Source: Vibrio sp. J1-1 (lineage in GTDB: Bacteria > Pseudomonadota > Gammaproteobacteria > Enterobacterales > Vibrionaceae). From it: a DNA stretch of 49,912 nt. Shown here piece by piece: positions 9,031 through 18,586 of the stretch. Within the stretch, counting starts at the first letter, position 1, and each line of letters begins with the position of its first letter. The stretch lies in contig NZ_JAKKCM010000018.1 in assembly GCF_021728395.1 (NCBI RefSeq), positions 1-49,912 on the forward strand. The letters run 5' to 3'. Under the pieces are notes generated by a model, which saw only the letters and a list, made by a program, of their open reading frames with translations, did no database searches and was not told the DNA's origin. The position numbers and the translations under genes were made by a program.

Positions 9031-9080
9031 CCATCACCGTTAGTTGAGTTGCAGTAACCAGCTAGGCTCAAGAGATACAA

Positions 9081-9106
9081 AAAAGGTCAGCAATCGCTGA
9101 CCTTTT
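9081..9106. terminator. Bidirectional terminator between cheX-like gene and pgi
   Basis: A perfect 11-base stem AAAAGGTCAGC/GCTGACCTTTT with a four-base loop lies between two convergent genes. T-runs on both strands let it serve the zur operon (plus) and pgi (minus). Confidence 0.85.
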
Positions 9107-9127
9107 CTATTCTAATCTAATCATTCA

Positions 9128-10780
9128 TTACGCTTTGAAAGCTTTGAATGCGTTGATCAGACCATTTGTAGAGCTATCGTGTGTGCTGATTTCAGACTCA
9201 TCAGCTAGCTCTGGTAGGATTTGGTTCGCTAGCTGTTTACCCAGCTCAACCCCCCATTGGTCAAAGCTGAAGATGTTCCAAATAACACCTTGTACGAAGA
9301 TCTTGTGCTCGTACATTGCGATTAGGTTACCTAGCGTGCGAGGCGTGATCTGCTTAACCAGAATTGAGTTTGTTGGACGGTTACCTTCAAACACTTTGAA
9401 CGGTGCAATTTCCGCGACTTCTTCTGCATTTTTACCAGATAGTACCAACTCTTCTTTTACGCTCTCTTCACTCTTACCAAACGCAAGTGCTTCAGTTTGT
9501 GCGAAGAAGTTCGACATCAGTTTCTGATGGTGATCGCTTGCTGGGTTGTGGCTAATTGCAGGAGCAATGAAGTCACACGGGATCAGCTTAGTACCTTGGT
9601 GGATTAGCTGGTAGAACGCATGCTGACCGTTTGTACCTGGCTCGCCCCAGATGATTGGGCCTGTTTGGTAAGTTACTGCGTTACCGTCACGATCAACGTA
9701 TTTACCGTTTGATTCCATGTTACCTTGCTGGAAGTACGCGGCAAAACGATGCATGTACTGATCGTAAGGCAGGATAGCTTCAGACTCCGCGCCGTGGAAG
9801 TTGTTGTACCAAATGCCGATAAGCGCAAGAATAACAGGGATGTTGCTTTCCAGCTCAGTTGATACAAAGTGCTTATCCATCTCATGAGCACCGTCAAGAA
9901 GCTCAACGAAGTTGTCAAAGCCAACCGCTAATGCGATTGAAAGACCGATTGCAGACCATAGCGAGTATCGACCACCAACCCAGTCCCAGAACTCAAACAT
10001 GTTGTCTGTGTCGATACCGAACTCAGAAACCGCTGTCGCGTTAGTTGAAAGTGCCGCGAAGTGCTTAGCAACGTGTGCTTGGTCGCCAGCAGTCTCAAGG
10101 AACCAATCACGAGCAGAATGCGCGTTAGTCATAGTCTCTTGAGTAGTGAATGTTTTAGAAGCGATCAGAAATAGTGTGGTTTCAGGATCGACTTTCTTCA
10201 GTGTTTCTACGATGTGCGTACCATCAACGTTGGACACAAAGTGAAGGTTTAGATGGTTTTTGTACGGTGCCAGTGCTTCCGTCACCATGTAAGGACCAAG
10301 GTCAGAACCGCCGATACCGATATTTACGATATCAGTAATGGCTTTGCCGGTGTAACCTTTCCATTCACCGCCAATCACACGCTCGGTGAAAGACTTAATT
10401 TTTTCCAGAACGGCGTTCACAGCTGGCATTACGTCTTCACCATCAACCATTACTGGCGTGTTAGTGCGGTTACGTAGTGCAGTGTGAAGAACAGCACGAC
10501 CTTCTGTTTGGTTGATTGCTTCACCACTGAACATCGCTTCGATTGCAGATTTAAGCTCAGTCTCTTTAGCAAGAGTGAACAGGTGCTTCAGAGTTTCCTC
10601 ATTGATGAGGTTCTTTGAGTAGTCGACAAGAATGTCTGAGCCGAAACGTGCAGAGTATTTGTCAAAACGATCCGCGTCTTGAGCAAATAGCTCTTTTAGA
10701 TCCATATCTTGTGCAGATTCGAAGTGCGCTGTTAACGCTTTCCAAGCTTGTGTTTGCGTTGGATTGATATTTTTCAACAT
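9128..10780 (-). CDS. pgi: Glucose-6-phosphate isomerase
   Basis: Pgi interconverts glucose 6-phosphate and fructose 6-phosphate in glycolysis and gluconeogenesis. The 550-residue protein has the phosphosugar signatures [14 protein letters not shown] (about 147-160), [14 protein letters not shown], the [12 protein letters not shown] motif, and [12 protein letters not shown] with the active-site lysine. Length and start ([16 protein letters not shown]) match gamma-proteobacterial Pgi. It is transcribed alone; the bidirectional terminator lies just after its stop. Confidence 0.98.
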   Translation of the reverse strand: MLKNINPTQTQAWKALTAHFESAQDMDLKELFAQDADRFDKYSARFGSDILVDYSKNLINEETLKHLFTLAKETELKSAIEAMFSGEAINQTEGRAVLHTALRNRTNTPVMVDGEDVMPAVNAVLEKIKSFTERVIGGEWKGYTGKAITDIVNIGIGGSDLGPYMVTEALAPYKNHLNLHFVSNVDGTHIVETLKKVDPETTLFLIASKTFTTQETMTNAHSARDWFLETAGDQAHVAKHFAALSTNATAVSEFGIDTDNMFEFWDWVGGRYSLWSAIGLSIALAVGFDNFVELLDGAHEMDKHFVSTELESNIPVILALIGIWYNNFHGAESEAILPYDQYMHRFAAYFQQGNMESNGKYVDRDGNAVTYQTGPIIWGEPGTNGQHAFYQLIHQGTKLIPCDFIAPAISHNPASDHHQKLMSNFFAQTEALAFGKSEESVKEELVLSGKNAEEVAEIAPFKVFEGNRPTNSILVKQITPRTLGNLIAMYEHKIFVQGVIWNIFSFDQWGVELGKQLANQILPELADESEISTHDSSTNGLINAFKAFKA

Positions 10781-11086
10781 GGTCTTTATCCCGATGTTAC
10801 AGTAGGTTCCATTCCTTACAGTCTAGCGAAAACTGTGGAATCCCCGATTTAGCAAAAAGAATTTAAATGTAGATGTTTGGGCGTTTTGCCACAAAACAAG
10901 TCTTTGTAATTTTTTTTCAGGCAACAATTATGACTGAGAGCATTTACCCTCACATTGAGTTAGGTCACGTTAGCTGCCCTGAATTTGAACAATTCATTCA
11001 TAGGTATAGAATAATATCATCAAGTAATGACAGGCTCTAATTGGATCAGAATAGACGCCAATTTAAAAATGTCCAAAGGAACGCGT
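10781..11086. other. Intergenic region between pgi and yjbQ
   Basis: This 306-base gap separates two divergent genes. It contains a likely yjbQ promoter (TTGAAC 10985-10990, 16-base spacer, TAGAAT 11007-11012) and a 36-codon open frame from ATG 10930 to a stop at 11040. The promoter lies inside that frame, so coding is doubtful. Confidence 0.4.
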
Positions 11087-11506
11087 ATGTGGACGCAAAA
11101 AACACTAAATTTAAAAGCAAGAAGTCGTGGTTTTCACCTGATTACTGATGAAATTGAACAACAATTACCGCAAATCAGCTCAGTTTCAGTAGGTTTGTTA
11201 CACCTATTTATTCAACATACCTCCGCCAGTCTCACCTTAAATGAGAATGCAGATCCCACTGTGCGTATGGATATGGAAGCGCATTTCAATAAGTATGTTC
11301 CTGAACGCGCCTCTTATTATCAGCATACCTATGAGGGTGATGACGACATGCCTGCGCACATTAAAGCATCACTACTTGGCAGTAGTGTGACGATCCCAAT
11401 TCAGAATGGTCGCTTGGCGTTAGGAACATGGCAGGGAATTTACTTAGGTGAACACCGAGACTTTGGTGGCAGCCGTCGAATTATTGCCACGATCAATGGT
11501 GAATAA
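11087..11506 (+). CDS. yjbQ: YjbQ family protein (UPF0047)
   Basis: A 139-residue cytoplasmic protein that aligns almost end to end with E. coli YjbQ: QTSAS-type core [29 protein letters not shown], and [20 protein letters not shown]. Members of this family show weak thiamine-phosphate synthase activity in E. coli genetics, but the true function is unknown. The ATG at 11087 has AAGGA eight bases upstream and gives the family length. A 20-codon upstream extension is open but has no homology. Confidence 0.9.
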   Translation: MWTQKTLNLKARSRGFHLITDEIEQQLPQISSVSVGLLHLFIQHTSASLTLNENADPTVRMDMEAHFNKYVPERASYYQHTYEGDDDMPAHIKASLLGSSVTIPIQNGRLALGTWQGIYLGEHRDFGGSRRIIATINGE

Positions 11507-11510
11507 AAAA

Positions 11511-11538
11511 CAGGGGCCAACTCATTGGTTAGCCCCTG
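11511..11538. terminator. Terminator between yjbQ and alr
   Basis: CAGGGGC pairs with GCCCCTG, and inside it CCAA pairs with TTGG, about five bases after the yjbQ stop. An A-run precedes the stem, so on the minus strand it is followed by T and could also stop alr transcripts. Confidence 0.65.
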
Positions 11539-11591
11539 CTCTTATGGTCTGAATAACTCTAAATAATTAAGTAAAATGGTGTTGTTGTTGA

Positions 11592-12668
11592 TTACTTTGA
11601 ATATTCCATTTCGACACGCGGCGTTAGCTTGGTCACTAACTCGTAAGCAATGGTGCCAATGTGGTTAGCCACTTCCTCAACGGGTAACTCTTTCCCCCAA
11701 AGGATCGCTTCATCACTGACTTTATCTGTTGCATCCGGACCAAGATCAACGGTCAGCATATCCATCGACACCCGGCCGGCGATAGGCACTTTACGCCCGT
11801 TGACCCACACCGGAGTACCATTCGGCGCGCCTCTTGGGTAACCGTCGCCATAACCAACCGCAATCACACCCACTTTGGTATCTCGCTCACTCGTCCAGGC
11901 TCCGCCGTAACCAACACTCTCACCTTTTTTCACTTCACGCACTGCGATCAGGTGAGATTTAAGAGTCATTGCTGGTTGATAACCTAAATCTTGTGCCGTT
12001 TTATCTCCAAACGGAGATACACCGTACATGATGATTCCCGGACGAACCCAATCAAGATGGCTTTGTGGCCACGCCAGTAACCCTGCCGAGGCAGCCAGTG
12101 AACGCTCTCCATGACAGCCCTGCGTCAATGAGTTAAACAGTTCGATCTGTTTTGAAGTGATTTCACTGCCTAACTCGTCAGCGCAACCAAAGTGGCTCAT
12201 GTAACACAGCGGTTTGGCCACATTAGGACTCGCTTTAAGTCGCGAAGCCAACTCATCAAACTGCTCAGGACGTACACCCAGACGATGCATACCGCTGTCA
12301 ATTTTGAGCCATACCACCACCGGAGTTTCTAGCTCGGCTTGTTCAAGAGCAATCAATTGCTCTTCACAATGCACAACGGTTTGGATGTTATTGGTCACTA
12401 ATACCGGTAAATCACCAGACGAATAAAAACCTTCTAATAACAAAATAGGCTTTACCACGCCACAAGCGCGTAACTGTAACGCCTCTTCAATCCGCGCAAC
12501 ACCAAAAGCATCGGCTTCACCAGCATGCTTCGCAACATGACGCAAACCATGACCATAACCGTTGGCTTTGACCACTGCCATCACTTTGCTGTTTGGTGCT
12601 TGAGCTTTAACTCGGCGTAAATTATGTTGCAACGCTGATAGATCAATACATGCCTTCGCGGCTTTCAT
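11592..12668 (-). CDS. alr: Alanine racemase
   Basis: Alr makes D-alanine for peptidoglycan with pyridoxal phosphate. The 358-residue product holds the PLP lysine motif [11 protein letters not shown] (about 30-40), [20 protein letters not shown], the [12 protein letters not shown] segment and [13 protein letters not shown]. The start [10 protein letters not shown] aligns with E. coli Alr (MQAATVVI). An ATG three codons upstream (12677) is an alternative. The reading frame stays open much further into dnaB, but those residues are not Alr-like. It starts 13 bases after the dnaB stop, the same dnaB-alr order as E. coli. Confidence 0.95.
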   Translation of the reverse strand: MKAAKACIDLSALQHNLRRVKAQAPNSKVMAVVKANGYGHGLRHVAKHAGEADAFGVARIEEALQLRACGVVKPILLLEGFYSSGDLPVLVTNNIQTVVHCEEQLIALEQAELETPVVVWLKIDSGMHRLGVRPEQFDELASRLKASPNVAKPLCYMSHFGCADELGSEITSKQIELFNSLTQGCHGERSLAASAGLLAWPQSHLDWVRPGIIMYGVSPFGDKTAQDLGYQPAMTLKSHLIAVREVKKGESVGYGGAWTSERDTKVGVIAVGYGDGYPRGAPNGTPVWVNGRKVPIAGRVSMDMLTVDLGPDATDKVSDEAILWGKELPVEEVANHIGTIAYELVTKLTPRVEMEYSK

Positions 12669-12681
12669 GTAGCTCATGGCA

Positions 12682-14082
12682 TTACTCATCATCAATGTCG
12701 AATGCTGGACCCGCATAATTATCAAAGCGTGAGTGTTGGCCTTGGAAGGTGAGACGTACTGAACCGATTGGGCCGTTACGCTGCTTACCAATAATAATTT
12801 CCGCAGTGCCTTTGTATGCGCTATCTGGGTGATACACCTCATCACGGTAAATGAACATGATTAAGTCGGCATCCTGCTCGATAGAGCCTGATTCACGCAA
12901 GTCCGAGTTTACCGGACGTTTATCCGCTCGTTGCTCCAAAGAACGGTTTAGCTGCGATAGTGCCACAACAGGGACATTCAATTCTTTAGCTAGCGCTTTA
13001 AGCGAGCGAGAGATCTCCGCGATTTCCAGCGTACGGTTATCCGTTAACGAAGGCACTCGCATCAGCTGCAGATAGTCGACCATGATCATAGATAAACCAC
13101 CGTGTTCACGGGCAACACGACGAGCACGAGAACGTACTTCCGTTGGTGTCAGACCTGAGCTGTCATCGATGTACATGTTTTTCTTCTGCATCAGGATTCC
13201 CATGGTAGAAGAAATACGTGCCCAATCCTCGTCATCTAGCTGACCGGTACGAATTTTGGTTTGGTCAACGCGAGAAAGAGATGCCAGCATACGCATCATC
13301 AACTGTTCAGCAGGCATCTCTAACGAGAAAATGAGCACTGGCTTATCTTGCTGCATCGCGGCATTTTCACACAAGTTCATCGCAAAGGTGGTTTTACCCA
13401 TCGATGGACGTGCAGCTACGATAACTAAATCCGATCCCTGTAGACCAGCTGTTTTCTTGTTGAGGTCATTAAAGCCGGTGTCAACGCCTGTCACACCATC
13501 CTGTGGTGTTTTATATAACAGCTCAATACGCTCGAGTGTTTTTTCCAGGATGTTGTCTACGTTTTGCGGACCTTCGTTTTCAGTGGTGCGAGATTCTGCT
13601 ATTGCGAAGACTTTACTCTCTGCTAGGTCGATCAGATCTTCTGAACTACGACCTTGCGGATCATAACCTGCGTCAGCAATATCGTTAGCAACACCAATCA
13701 AGCCACGTACAATTGCGCGCTCGGCAACGATATCGGCATACGCGTTAATGTTGGCTGCACTTGGTGTGTTTTTCGCTAAATCAGCTAAGTAAGCAAAACC
13801 ACCGACATCATCTAACTGCTCGTGACGTTCGAGATATTCCGACAAAGTGATAAGGTCGAGTGGTTTGCCAGCTTCAAGAATGGTTTTTACACCTTCAAAA
13901 ATAAGGCGGTGTGGACGGCTATAGAAATCACTGCTGACAACACGCTCGGCAACGGTATCCCAACGCTCATTGTCCAGTAAGAGACCACCAATCACTGATT
14001 GCTCTGCTTCTAGTGAGTGAGGTGGCACTTTGATTGCGTCGACCTGACTATCTGAAGGTTTGCGATTTCTGTTTTCCGCCAT
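12682..14082 (-). CDS. dnaB: Replicative DNA helicase
   Basis: DnaB is the ring helicase that unwinds DNA at the replication fork and binds primase. The 466-residue protein has the N-terminal collar domain ([18 protein letters not shown]), the RecA-like ATPase with Walker [14 protein letters not shown] (about 230-242), Walker [12 protein letters not shown], the loop [15 protein letters not shown], and the arginine-finger region. No intein interrupts the Walker motifs. It is the first gene of dnaB-alr. Confidence 0.98.
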   Translation of the reverse strand: MAENRNRKPSDSQVDAIKVPPHSLEAEQSVIGGLLLDNERWDTVAERVVSSDFYSRPHRLIFEGVKTILEAGKPLDLITLSEYLERHEQLDDVGGFAYLADLAKNTPSAANINAYADIVAERAIVRGLIGVANDIADAGYDPQGRSSEDLIDLAESKVFAIAESRTTENEGPQNVDNILEKTLERIELLYKTPQDGVTGVDTGFNDLNKKTAGLQGSDLVIVAARPSMGKTTFAMNLCENAAMQQDKPVLIFSLEMPAEQLMMRMLASLSRVDQTKIRTGQLDDEDWARISSTMGILMQKKNMYIDDSSGLTPTEVRSRARRVAREHGGLSMIMVDYLQLMRVPSLTDNRTLEIAEISRSLKALAKELNVPVVALSQLNRSLEQRADKRPVNSDLRESGSIEQDADLIMFIYRDEVYHPDSAYKGTAEIIIGKQRNGPIGSVRLTFQGQHSRFDNYAGPAFDIDDE

Positions 14083-14401
14083 GATTTTGCTCGATAACTA
14101 CTAATGACCCAAGATTATAACCTTAACCCAACAGAGATGCTCCCTTGAAGCGAAAATTACTTGTTAAGAATCGGAATACGTACGACTAACGGACATTTCT
14201 ATAATCCGGTCATAGAAGATTTAAAGTCGTAAGATAAGCGCCTACTTTTTCGGATATTTTAGCTCCTATAATGCTGCAGTTTTGCTCTTCGATAAAATTG
14301 AGTTAGCCCAACCAAGTCTAATAATATTTAACCTACCATTGACCAAAGTGAGCATCTGTATCAGTATCATGCCCCTCCTTTTCATTGCGTTCGAGGTTTA
14401 T
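14083..14401. other. Intergenic region between dnaB and the DUF481 gene
   Basis: A 319-base gap between divergent genes. A TATAAT at 14267-14272 could be the -10 of the rightward DUF481 gene with only a weak -35. An in-frame ATG at 14282 would extend that protein by 40 residues, but a GTG start further in gives a proper signal peptide. No other gene was seen. Confidence 0.4.
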
Positions 14402-15166
14402 GTGTCCCGATACTGGTTACTAAGCGTTAGCATACTGTGCGTGGGTGCATCGTACGCTGATGAATCAGTACAACCAGAGCAAAATATTGATGTGCCAGAT
14501 CCACTGCAAACAGAAGTTGAATTTGGTTATCAAGCTCACACAGGTAACACGGACTCTCGTTCCCTGAATGCTCGTTTGAGTGCTGAATACATATCAGGTC
14601 GACATCGTTCATACGGGGAGTGGAAATACTACAACCTATATAAAGACGGTGAAGAAGATAAACGCTCTTCCACTTATTCAATGCAGAGCGACTACAAACT
14701 CGGCCCTAAAACCTATTTGTATAGCAGTTTCAAAGGTGTGGATTCACGCTACAGCGCTTACTTTAAAGATTATACGCTTTCTGGTGGTCTGGGTTACCAG
14801 TTCGCCTACACGGAAGATCTCGTATTAGAGGTTGAGGTGGGGCCGGGTTATCGTTACCAGGAGCCTAATCTCGATGAAATAGATGACGACGATATTGTAT
14901 TTCCGGATATCGTCCGTGAAGGGATCTTTCGTGGCAACCTGAATGCAACATGGCATGCATTAGACAACCTAAGTTTCGCTGCGGATCTAACGTTAGTAAC
15001 CGGTAGCAGTAATACCAGCTTGGATAGCGAGCTCAGTGCCACGAATGCGATCACTGAAGACATTGCGTTAAAGCTCACTCACTCTCGTCAATATCACGAT
15101 AAAGTGCCAGAGGGATTAAGTAAAGCGGATAGTATTTTCTCTGTAAATTTGCTTTTTGTTTTTTAA
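14402..15166 (+). CDS. DUF481 (YdiY-type) outer-membrane beta-barrel protein
   Basis: A 254-residue exported protein. The GTG at 14402, five bases after GAGG, starts VSRYWLLSVSILCVGASYA, a signal peptide cleaved before DESVQ. The mature part has the salt-induced outer-membrane protein pattern: TEVEFGYQAHTGNTDSRSLN, YGEWKYYNLYKDG, GGLGYQFAYTEDL and a phenylalanine C-terminus (NLLFVF). DUF481 proteins such as E. coli YdiY are barrels of unknown function. It stands alone between dnaB and the rplI terminator. Confidence 0.82.
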   Translation: MSRYWLLSVSILCVGASYADESVQPEQNIDVPDPLQTEVEFGYQAHTGNTDSRSLNARLSAEYISGRHRSYGEWKYYNLYKDGEEDKRSSTYSMQSDYKLGPKTYLYSSFKGVDSRYSAYFKDYTLSGGLGYQFAYTEDLVLEVEVGPGYRYQEPNLDEIDDDDIVFPDIVREGIFRGNLNATWHALDNLSFAADLTLVTGSSNTSLDSELSATNAITEDIALKLTHSRQYHDKVPEGLSKADSIFSVNLLFVF

Positions 15167-15194
15167 TATCAATTTACAACCCAGACATCTGACA

Positions 15195-15227
15195 TAAAAA
15201 AAGCACCTCCGAAGAGGTGCTTTTTTA
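15195..15227. terminator. Bidirectional terminator between DUF481 gene and rplI
   Basis: A perfect stem of about 14 bases around AAAGCACCTC/GAGGTGCTTT with a CGAA tetraloop. A and T runs on both sides let it end the rightward DUF481 gene and the leftward rpsF-rplI operon. Confidence 0.9.
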
Positions 15228-15250
15228 GTATTTCGTCTTGATACTGAAAA

Positions 15251-15703
15251 TTACTCAGCAGCAACAACTTGTAGGTTAACTGTCGCGAAAACTTCAGAGT
15301 GAAGTTGAACGCTGATCTCGAACTCACCAGTGTTACGTAGAGCACCTTCAGGAAGGCGAACTTCGCTCTTAACAACTTCAACGCCTGCCGCTGTGATAGC
15401 GTCAGCGATGTCACGAGTACCGATAGAACCGAATAGTTTGCCTTCGTCACCAGCTTTAGAAGCGATAACAACCGCTTCTAGAGCGTTAACTTTCTCAGCG
15501 CGAGCTTCTGCAGCAGCTAGTTGCTCAGCAACTTTAGCTTCTAGTTCAGCACGACGAGCTTCGAACATTTCAACGTTGCCTTTAGTCGCCATAACTGCTT
15601 TACCCTGAGGGATAAGGAAGTTACGAGCGTAGCCAGATTTAACGTTTACTGTATCGCCAAGACCACCTAGGTTACCGATTTTATCAAGTAGAATAACTTG
15701 CAT
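15251..15703 (-). CDS. rplI: 50S ribosomal protein L9
   Basis: L9 binds 23S rRNA near the L1 stalk. The 150-residue sequence begins [20 protein letters not shown] and continues [17 protein letters not shown], the L9 signature. A long alanine- and glutamate-rich connecting helix (about 45-80) follows, then the C-terminal domain with [16 protein letters not shown]. Last gene of rpsF-priB-rpsR-rplI, 33 bases after rpsR. Confidence 0.98.
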   Translation of the reverse strand: MQVILLDKIGNLGGLGDTVNVKSGYARNFLIPQGKAVMATKGNVEMFEARRAELEAKVAEQLAAAEARAEKVNALEAVVIASKAGDEGKLFGSIGTRDIADAITAAGVEVVKSEVRLPEGALRNTGEFEISVQLHSEVFATVNLQVVAAE

Positions 15704-15736
15704 TGCTTAATCCTCTTTCTTAATAAACGGAACCGA

Positions 15737-15967
<231 letters not shown>

Positions 15968-15980
15968 CTATCTCCTGATC

Positions 15981-16283
15981 TTAAATTTGAGTAATGTTGT
16001 CGGCATGAAGCACTAATTTTCCCACACCATTTCGGCCGGTCTGATAAGCGACAAAACCACTTACCTTAATGCTACTACCTTGTACTAAATTCTGAGTTAT
16101 TGCTTGTGACCCAAGCCCGCTGACGACTACCGGCATACGACAATAAACTTGTCTCGGTAAATCAGCCTCGATAACAGTAGAGCGATGCTCTAGCCAAAAC
16201 CGGCAGTGTTCAATCCCACCAGGGCTTTTACTACGAATGGGCGGTTTGGCAATAGTGCCGCTCAGCTCCATTCGATTGGTCAT
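15981..16283 (-). CDS. priB: Primosomal replication protein N
   Basis: PriB is a dimeric OB-fold single-strand DNA-binding protein that stabilises PriA on stalled forks. The 100-residue product starts MTNRMELSGTIAKPP and includes SPGGIEHCRFWLEHRS and VKVSGF-like strand IKVSGFVAYQT. Its place between rpsF and rpsR is the standard gamma-proteobacterial order and supports the call. Eight bases separate it from rpsF. Confidence 0.95.
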   Translation of the reverse strand: MTNRMELSGTIAKPPIRSKSPGGIEHCRFWLEHRSTVIEADLPRQVYCRMPVVVSGLGSQAITQNLVQGSSIKVSGFVAYQTGRNGVGKLVLHADNITQI

Positions 16284-16291
16284 AACAAATC

Positions 16292-16681
16292 TTACTCAGC
16301 AGCTTCTGATTTAGCTTCAGGCTTAGCTTCAGAACGCTCTTCACGACGTGGAGCACGCTCTTCTTTCTGCTTAAGCATGATAGATTGCTCAGTGATCGCT
16401 GCTTTAGTACGCATGATCATGTTACGTAGAACTGCATCGTTGAAACGGAAAGCAGTTTCTAGCTCATCAATTACAGCTTGGTCAGCTTCAACGTTCATTA
16501 GAACGTAGTGAGCTTTGTGAAGCTTGTTGATTGGGTAAGCCAGTTGACGACGACCCCAGTCTTCTAGACGGTGGATAGTACCGCCAGCTTCATTGATAGA
16601 ACCAGTGTAACGCTCGATCATGCCAGCAACTTGCTCGCTTTGATCTGGGTGCACCATGAATACGATTTCGTAATGACGCAT
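16292..16681 (-). CDS. rpsF: 30S ribosomal protein S6
   Basis: S6 is the partner of S18 on the 30S platform. The 129-residue protein starts [18 protein letters not shown] and holds [22 protein letters not shown], the family signature. An acidic and basic tail rich in [12 protein letters not shown] follows, as in E. coli, where glutamates are added after translation. First gene of its operon; the leader upstream can fold over its ribosome site. Confidence 0.98.
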   Translation of the reverse strand: MRHYEIVFMVHPDQSEQVAGMIERYTGSINEAGGTIHRLEDWGRRQLAYPINKLHKAHYVLMNVEADQAVIDELETAFRFNDAVLRNMIMRTKAAITEQSIMLKQKEERAPRREERSEAKPEAKSEAAE

Positions 16682-16685
16682 TGGT

Positions 16686-16776
16686 TGCTCCTTACGGATT
16701 ATTCAGCTTCCACAATTGGCTCAGTCGTCCAGAGGAAGCAAGGAACTAAAGATAATTGACTGAGTTTTAAGGAGCA
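16686..16776 (-). promoter_or_regulatory. rpsF leader, probable S6:S18 autoregulatory structure
   Basis: On the minus strand the first bases of the leader (UGCUCCUUA, 16768-16776) are perfectly complementary to the ribosome site of rpsF (UAAGGAGCA, 16686-16694). A CCG triplet sits directly before that site. Two further pairs lie inside: CUCAGUC (16758-16764) with GACUGAG (16720-16726), and GCUUCC (16734-16739) with GGAAGC (16706-16711). These cross, so they form a pseudoknot or alternative folds. An S6:S18 complex is known to bind a CCG-containing motif in rpsF leaders; the match here is inference. Confidence 0.55.
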
Positions 16777-16779
16777 CGA

Positions 16780-16808
16780 ATAGTACAGAAAGGACGCAAA
16801 ATAGGCAA
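16780..16808 (-). promoter_or_regulatory. Promoter of the rpsF operon
   Basis: Minus strand -35 TTGCCT (16803-16808), a 17-base spacer and -10 TACTAT (16780-16785). It would start the transcript near 16773, giving a leader of about 92 bases before the rpsF ATG. Confidence 0.7.
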
Positions 16809-16863
16809 GTGATTATTTGCTCAGCGCGATGGATATTTTCTTTTCGCTAAAACCAGAAACAAC

Positions 16864-16891
16864 AAAGGCTGCCACTCACTGGACAGCCTTT
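16864..16891 (-). terminator. Terminator of the pilM-to-rpe gene run
   Basis: AAAGGCTG pairs with CAGCCTTT around a 12-base loop, about 20 bases after the rpe stop, with TGTTGTTT following on the minus strand. It marks the end of the long leftward gene series that includes dam and aroKB. Confidence 0.7.
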
Positions 16892-16912
16892 CAAATCAGC
16901 AGGTTAAATCGC

Positions 16913-17584
16913 TTATTTTACCTGAGAAAGCTCTTCACGCATTTGGTCGATCACGACTTTGTAATCTGGCTGACCAAAAATCGCCGACCCTGCCACAAAC
17001 ATGTCTGCGCCCGCTTCTGCAATTTCGCGGATGTTGTCCACTTTAACACCGCCATCTATTTCAAGACGAATGTCACGACCTGACTCATCGATCATCTTAC
17101 GTACCGCGCGTAGCTTATCCATCGTATTAGGAATGAAAGATTGGCCACCAAAGCCTGGGTTTACCGACATCAGCAGGATCATATCTACTTTATCCATAAT
17201 AAACTCAAGGCTCGCCAACGGCGTTGCTGGGTTTAGTACCACACCCGCTTTACAGCCGTGCTCTTTGATTAGCTGCAGAGTACGATCAACGTGTTCTGAC
17301 GCTTCAACGTGGAAGGTGATCATCGATGCGCCGGCTTTCGCGAAGTCAGGAATGATACGGTCAACAGGCTTTACCATTAGGTGAACATCGATTGGTGCGG
17401 TGATGCCGTAATCGCGTAGCGCTTTACACACTGGAGCACCAAAAGTCAGGTTTGGCACATAGTGGTTATCCATAACATCGAAATGCACCACATCTGCACC
17501 CGCCGCGAGAACTTTTTCTACGTCTTCACCGAGACGAGCAAAATCTGCGGATAAAATGGATGGAGCAATAAGAAAATCTTTCAT
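16913..17584 (-). CDS. rpe: Ribulose-phosphate 3-epimerase
   Basis: Rpe interconverts ribulose and xylulose 5-phosphates in the pentose phosphate pathway. The 223-residue TIM barrel has [17 protein letters not shown] at its start, [16 protein letters not shown] with the metal ligands, [15 protein letters not shown], and [10 protein letters not shown]. The start at 17584 has GAGG nine bases upstream and matches the family length; a longer in-frame reading adds 23 unrelated residues. It ends the pil-aro-dam gene run, as in other gamma-proteobacteria. Confidence 0.96.
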   Translation of the reverse strand: MKDFLIAPSILSADFARLGEDVEKVLAAGADVVHFDVMDNHYVPNLTFGAPVCKALRDYGITAPIDVHLMVKPVDRIIPDFAKAGASMITFHVEASEHVDRTLQLIKEHGCKAGVVLNPATPLASLEFIMDKVDMILLMSVNPGFGGQSFIPNTMDKLRAVRKMIDESGRDIRLEIDGGVKVDNIREIAEAGADMFVAGSAIFGQPDYKVVIDQMREELSQVK

Positions 17585-17677
17585 ACCTGACCTCAGTAGT
17601 GACGAGCAAACCAATTTGCGCGCAATTCTACCGAAGCCAGTGGGGAGATCCACTATTTAGAGCAAATAGTGTGAGAA

Positions 17678-18517
17678 CTATGAAGCAGAGCTGTCTGAAT
17701 CAGGGGTATTAAAAAGTGCCAGCAGTTCATCGACTTTATTTCGACCACTACCATTACGGCTGATGGTGCGCTTCACTTTTACCACACTCAAATCCGCTCC
17801 GTGGTACAAGCGACGCGTTAATGTTGTATCGTGGTTTGAAATCAGTACCGGAATGCCGCGTTCAGTGGCGGTTCTTTCCGCAATATCAGCCAGTGCTGCC
17901 TGATCATCGAGCGTAAAACCATTACCTGCATAAGAGGTGAAGTTTGCGGTATTTGAAAGTGGTGCATACGGTGGATCACAGTAAACAACACTGCCTTTGC
18001 GCGCACGGCGAAACGTCTCAGGATAACCTTCACAAACAAACGTGGCTTTCTTGGCTTTTTCTGCAAAGAATTCCAGTTCAGCTTCTGGGAAATACGGCTT
18101 CTTATATGACCCAAACGGTACATTGAAACCGCCTTTTTTGTTGTAACGGCACAGGCCATTAAAACCAAAACGGTTCATGTAGAGAAAAGCAAGTGAGCGA
18201 TACATCACGTCGTCGGTGTTATTGAACTCAGCGCGAATACTCAGATAAGCTTCTTTACGGTTATTCTCGGCCACAAACCAACGCTTCGCTTCAGAGATAT
18301 ACTCCTCCGGACGCGCTTTAATAAGATTATACAGATTGATCAAATCTGGGTTGATGTCAGCCAGCAAGTAGTGATCGTAATCTGTATTCAAAAAAACAGA
18401 GCCAGCGCCAACAAAAGGTTCAACTAGCTTTCGAGCCGGTGGTAAATGACGTTGGATGTCTTCAACCAGTCCGTATTTTCCTCCTGCCCACTTTAGAAAG
18501 GCTCGTTGCTTTTTCAT
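17678..18517 (-). CDS. dam: DNA adenine methyltransferase (GATC)
   Basis: Dam methylates adenine in GATC and marks strands for mismatch repair and origin control. The 279-residue protein has the S-adenosylmethionine loop LKWAGGKYGLVEDI near the start, FVGAGSVFLN, the ADINPDLINLY segment, and the catalytic DPPY motif in VVYCDPPYAPLS. It lies between damX and rpe in the conserved order. Dam is essential in several vibrios with two chromosomes. Confidence 0.97.
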   Translation of the reverse strand: MKKQRAFLKWAGGKYGLVEDIQRHLPPARKLVEPFVGAGSVFLNTDYDHYLLADINPDLINLYNLIKARPEEYISEAKRWFVAENNRKEAYLSIRAEFNNTDDVMYRSLAFLYMNRFGFNGLCRYNKKGGFNVPFGSYKKPYFPEAELEFFAEKAKKATFVCEGYPETFRRARKGSVVYCDPPYAPLSNTANFTSYAGNGFTLDDQAALADIAERTATERGIPVLISNHDTTLTRRLYHGADLSVVKVKRTISRNGSGRNKVDELLALFNTPDSDSSAS

Positions 18518-18586
18518 CTACTGCTCTATCTATCGACCCAAAATTAAGGTTGCGGAATGTAACATATTTTTCAGCGAAGCTCAGGT

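Noticed and set aside
9128-10780. Several open frames on both strands inside pgi, and likewise inside cysI, dnaB, ppc and metL
   Set aside because: They are shadow frames of well recognised genes and show no ribosome site or family match.
14282-14401. Upstream ATG extension of the DUF481 protein
   Set aside because: The extra 40 residues would bury the signal peptide; the GTG at 14402 has a ribosome site and a correct signal peptide.
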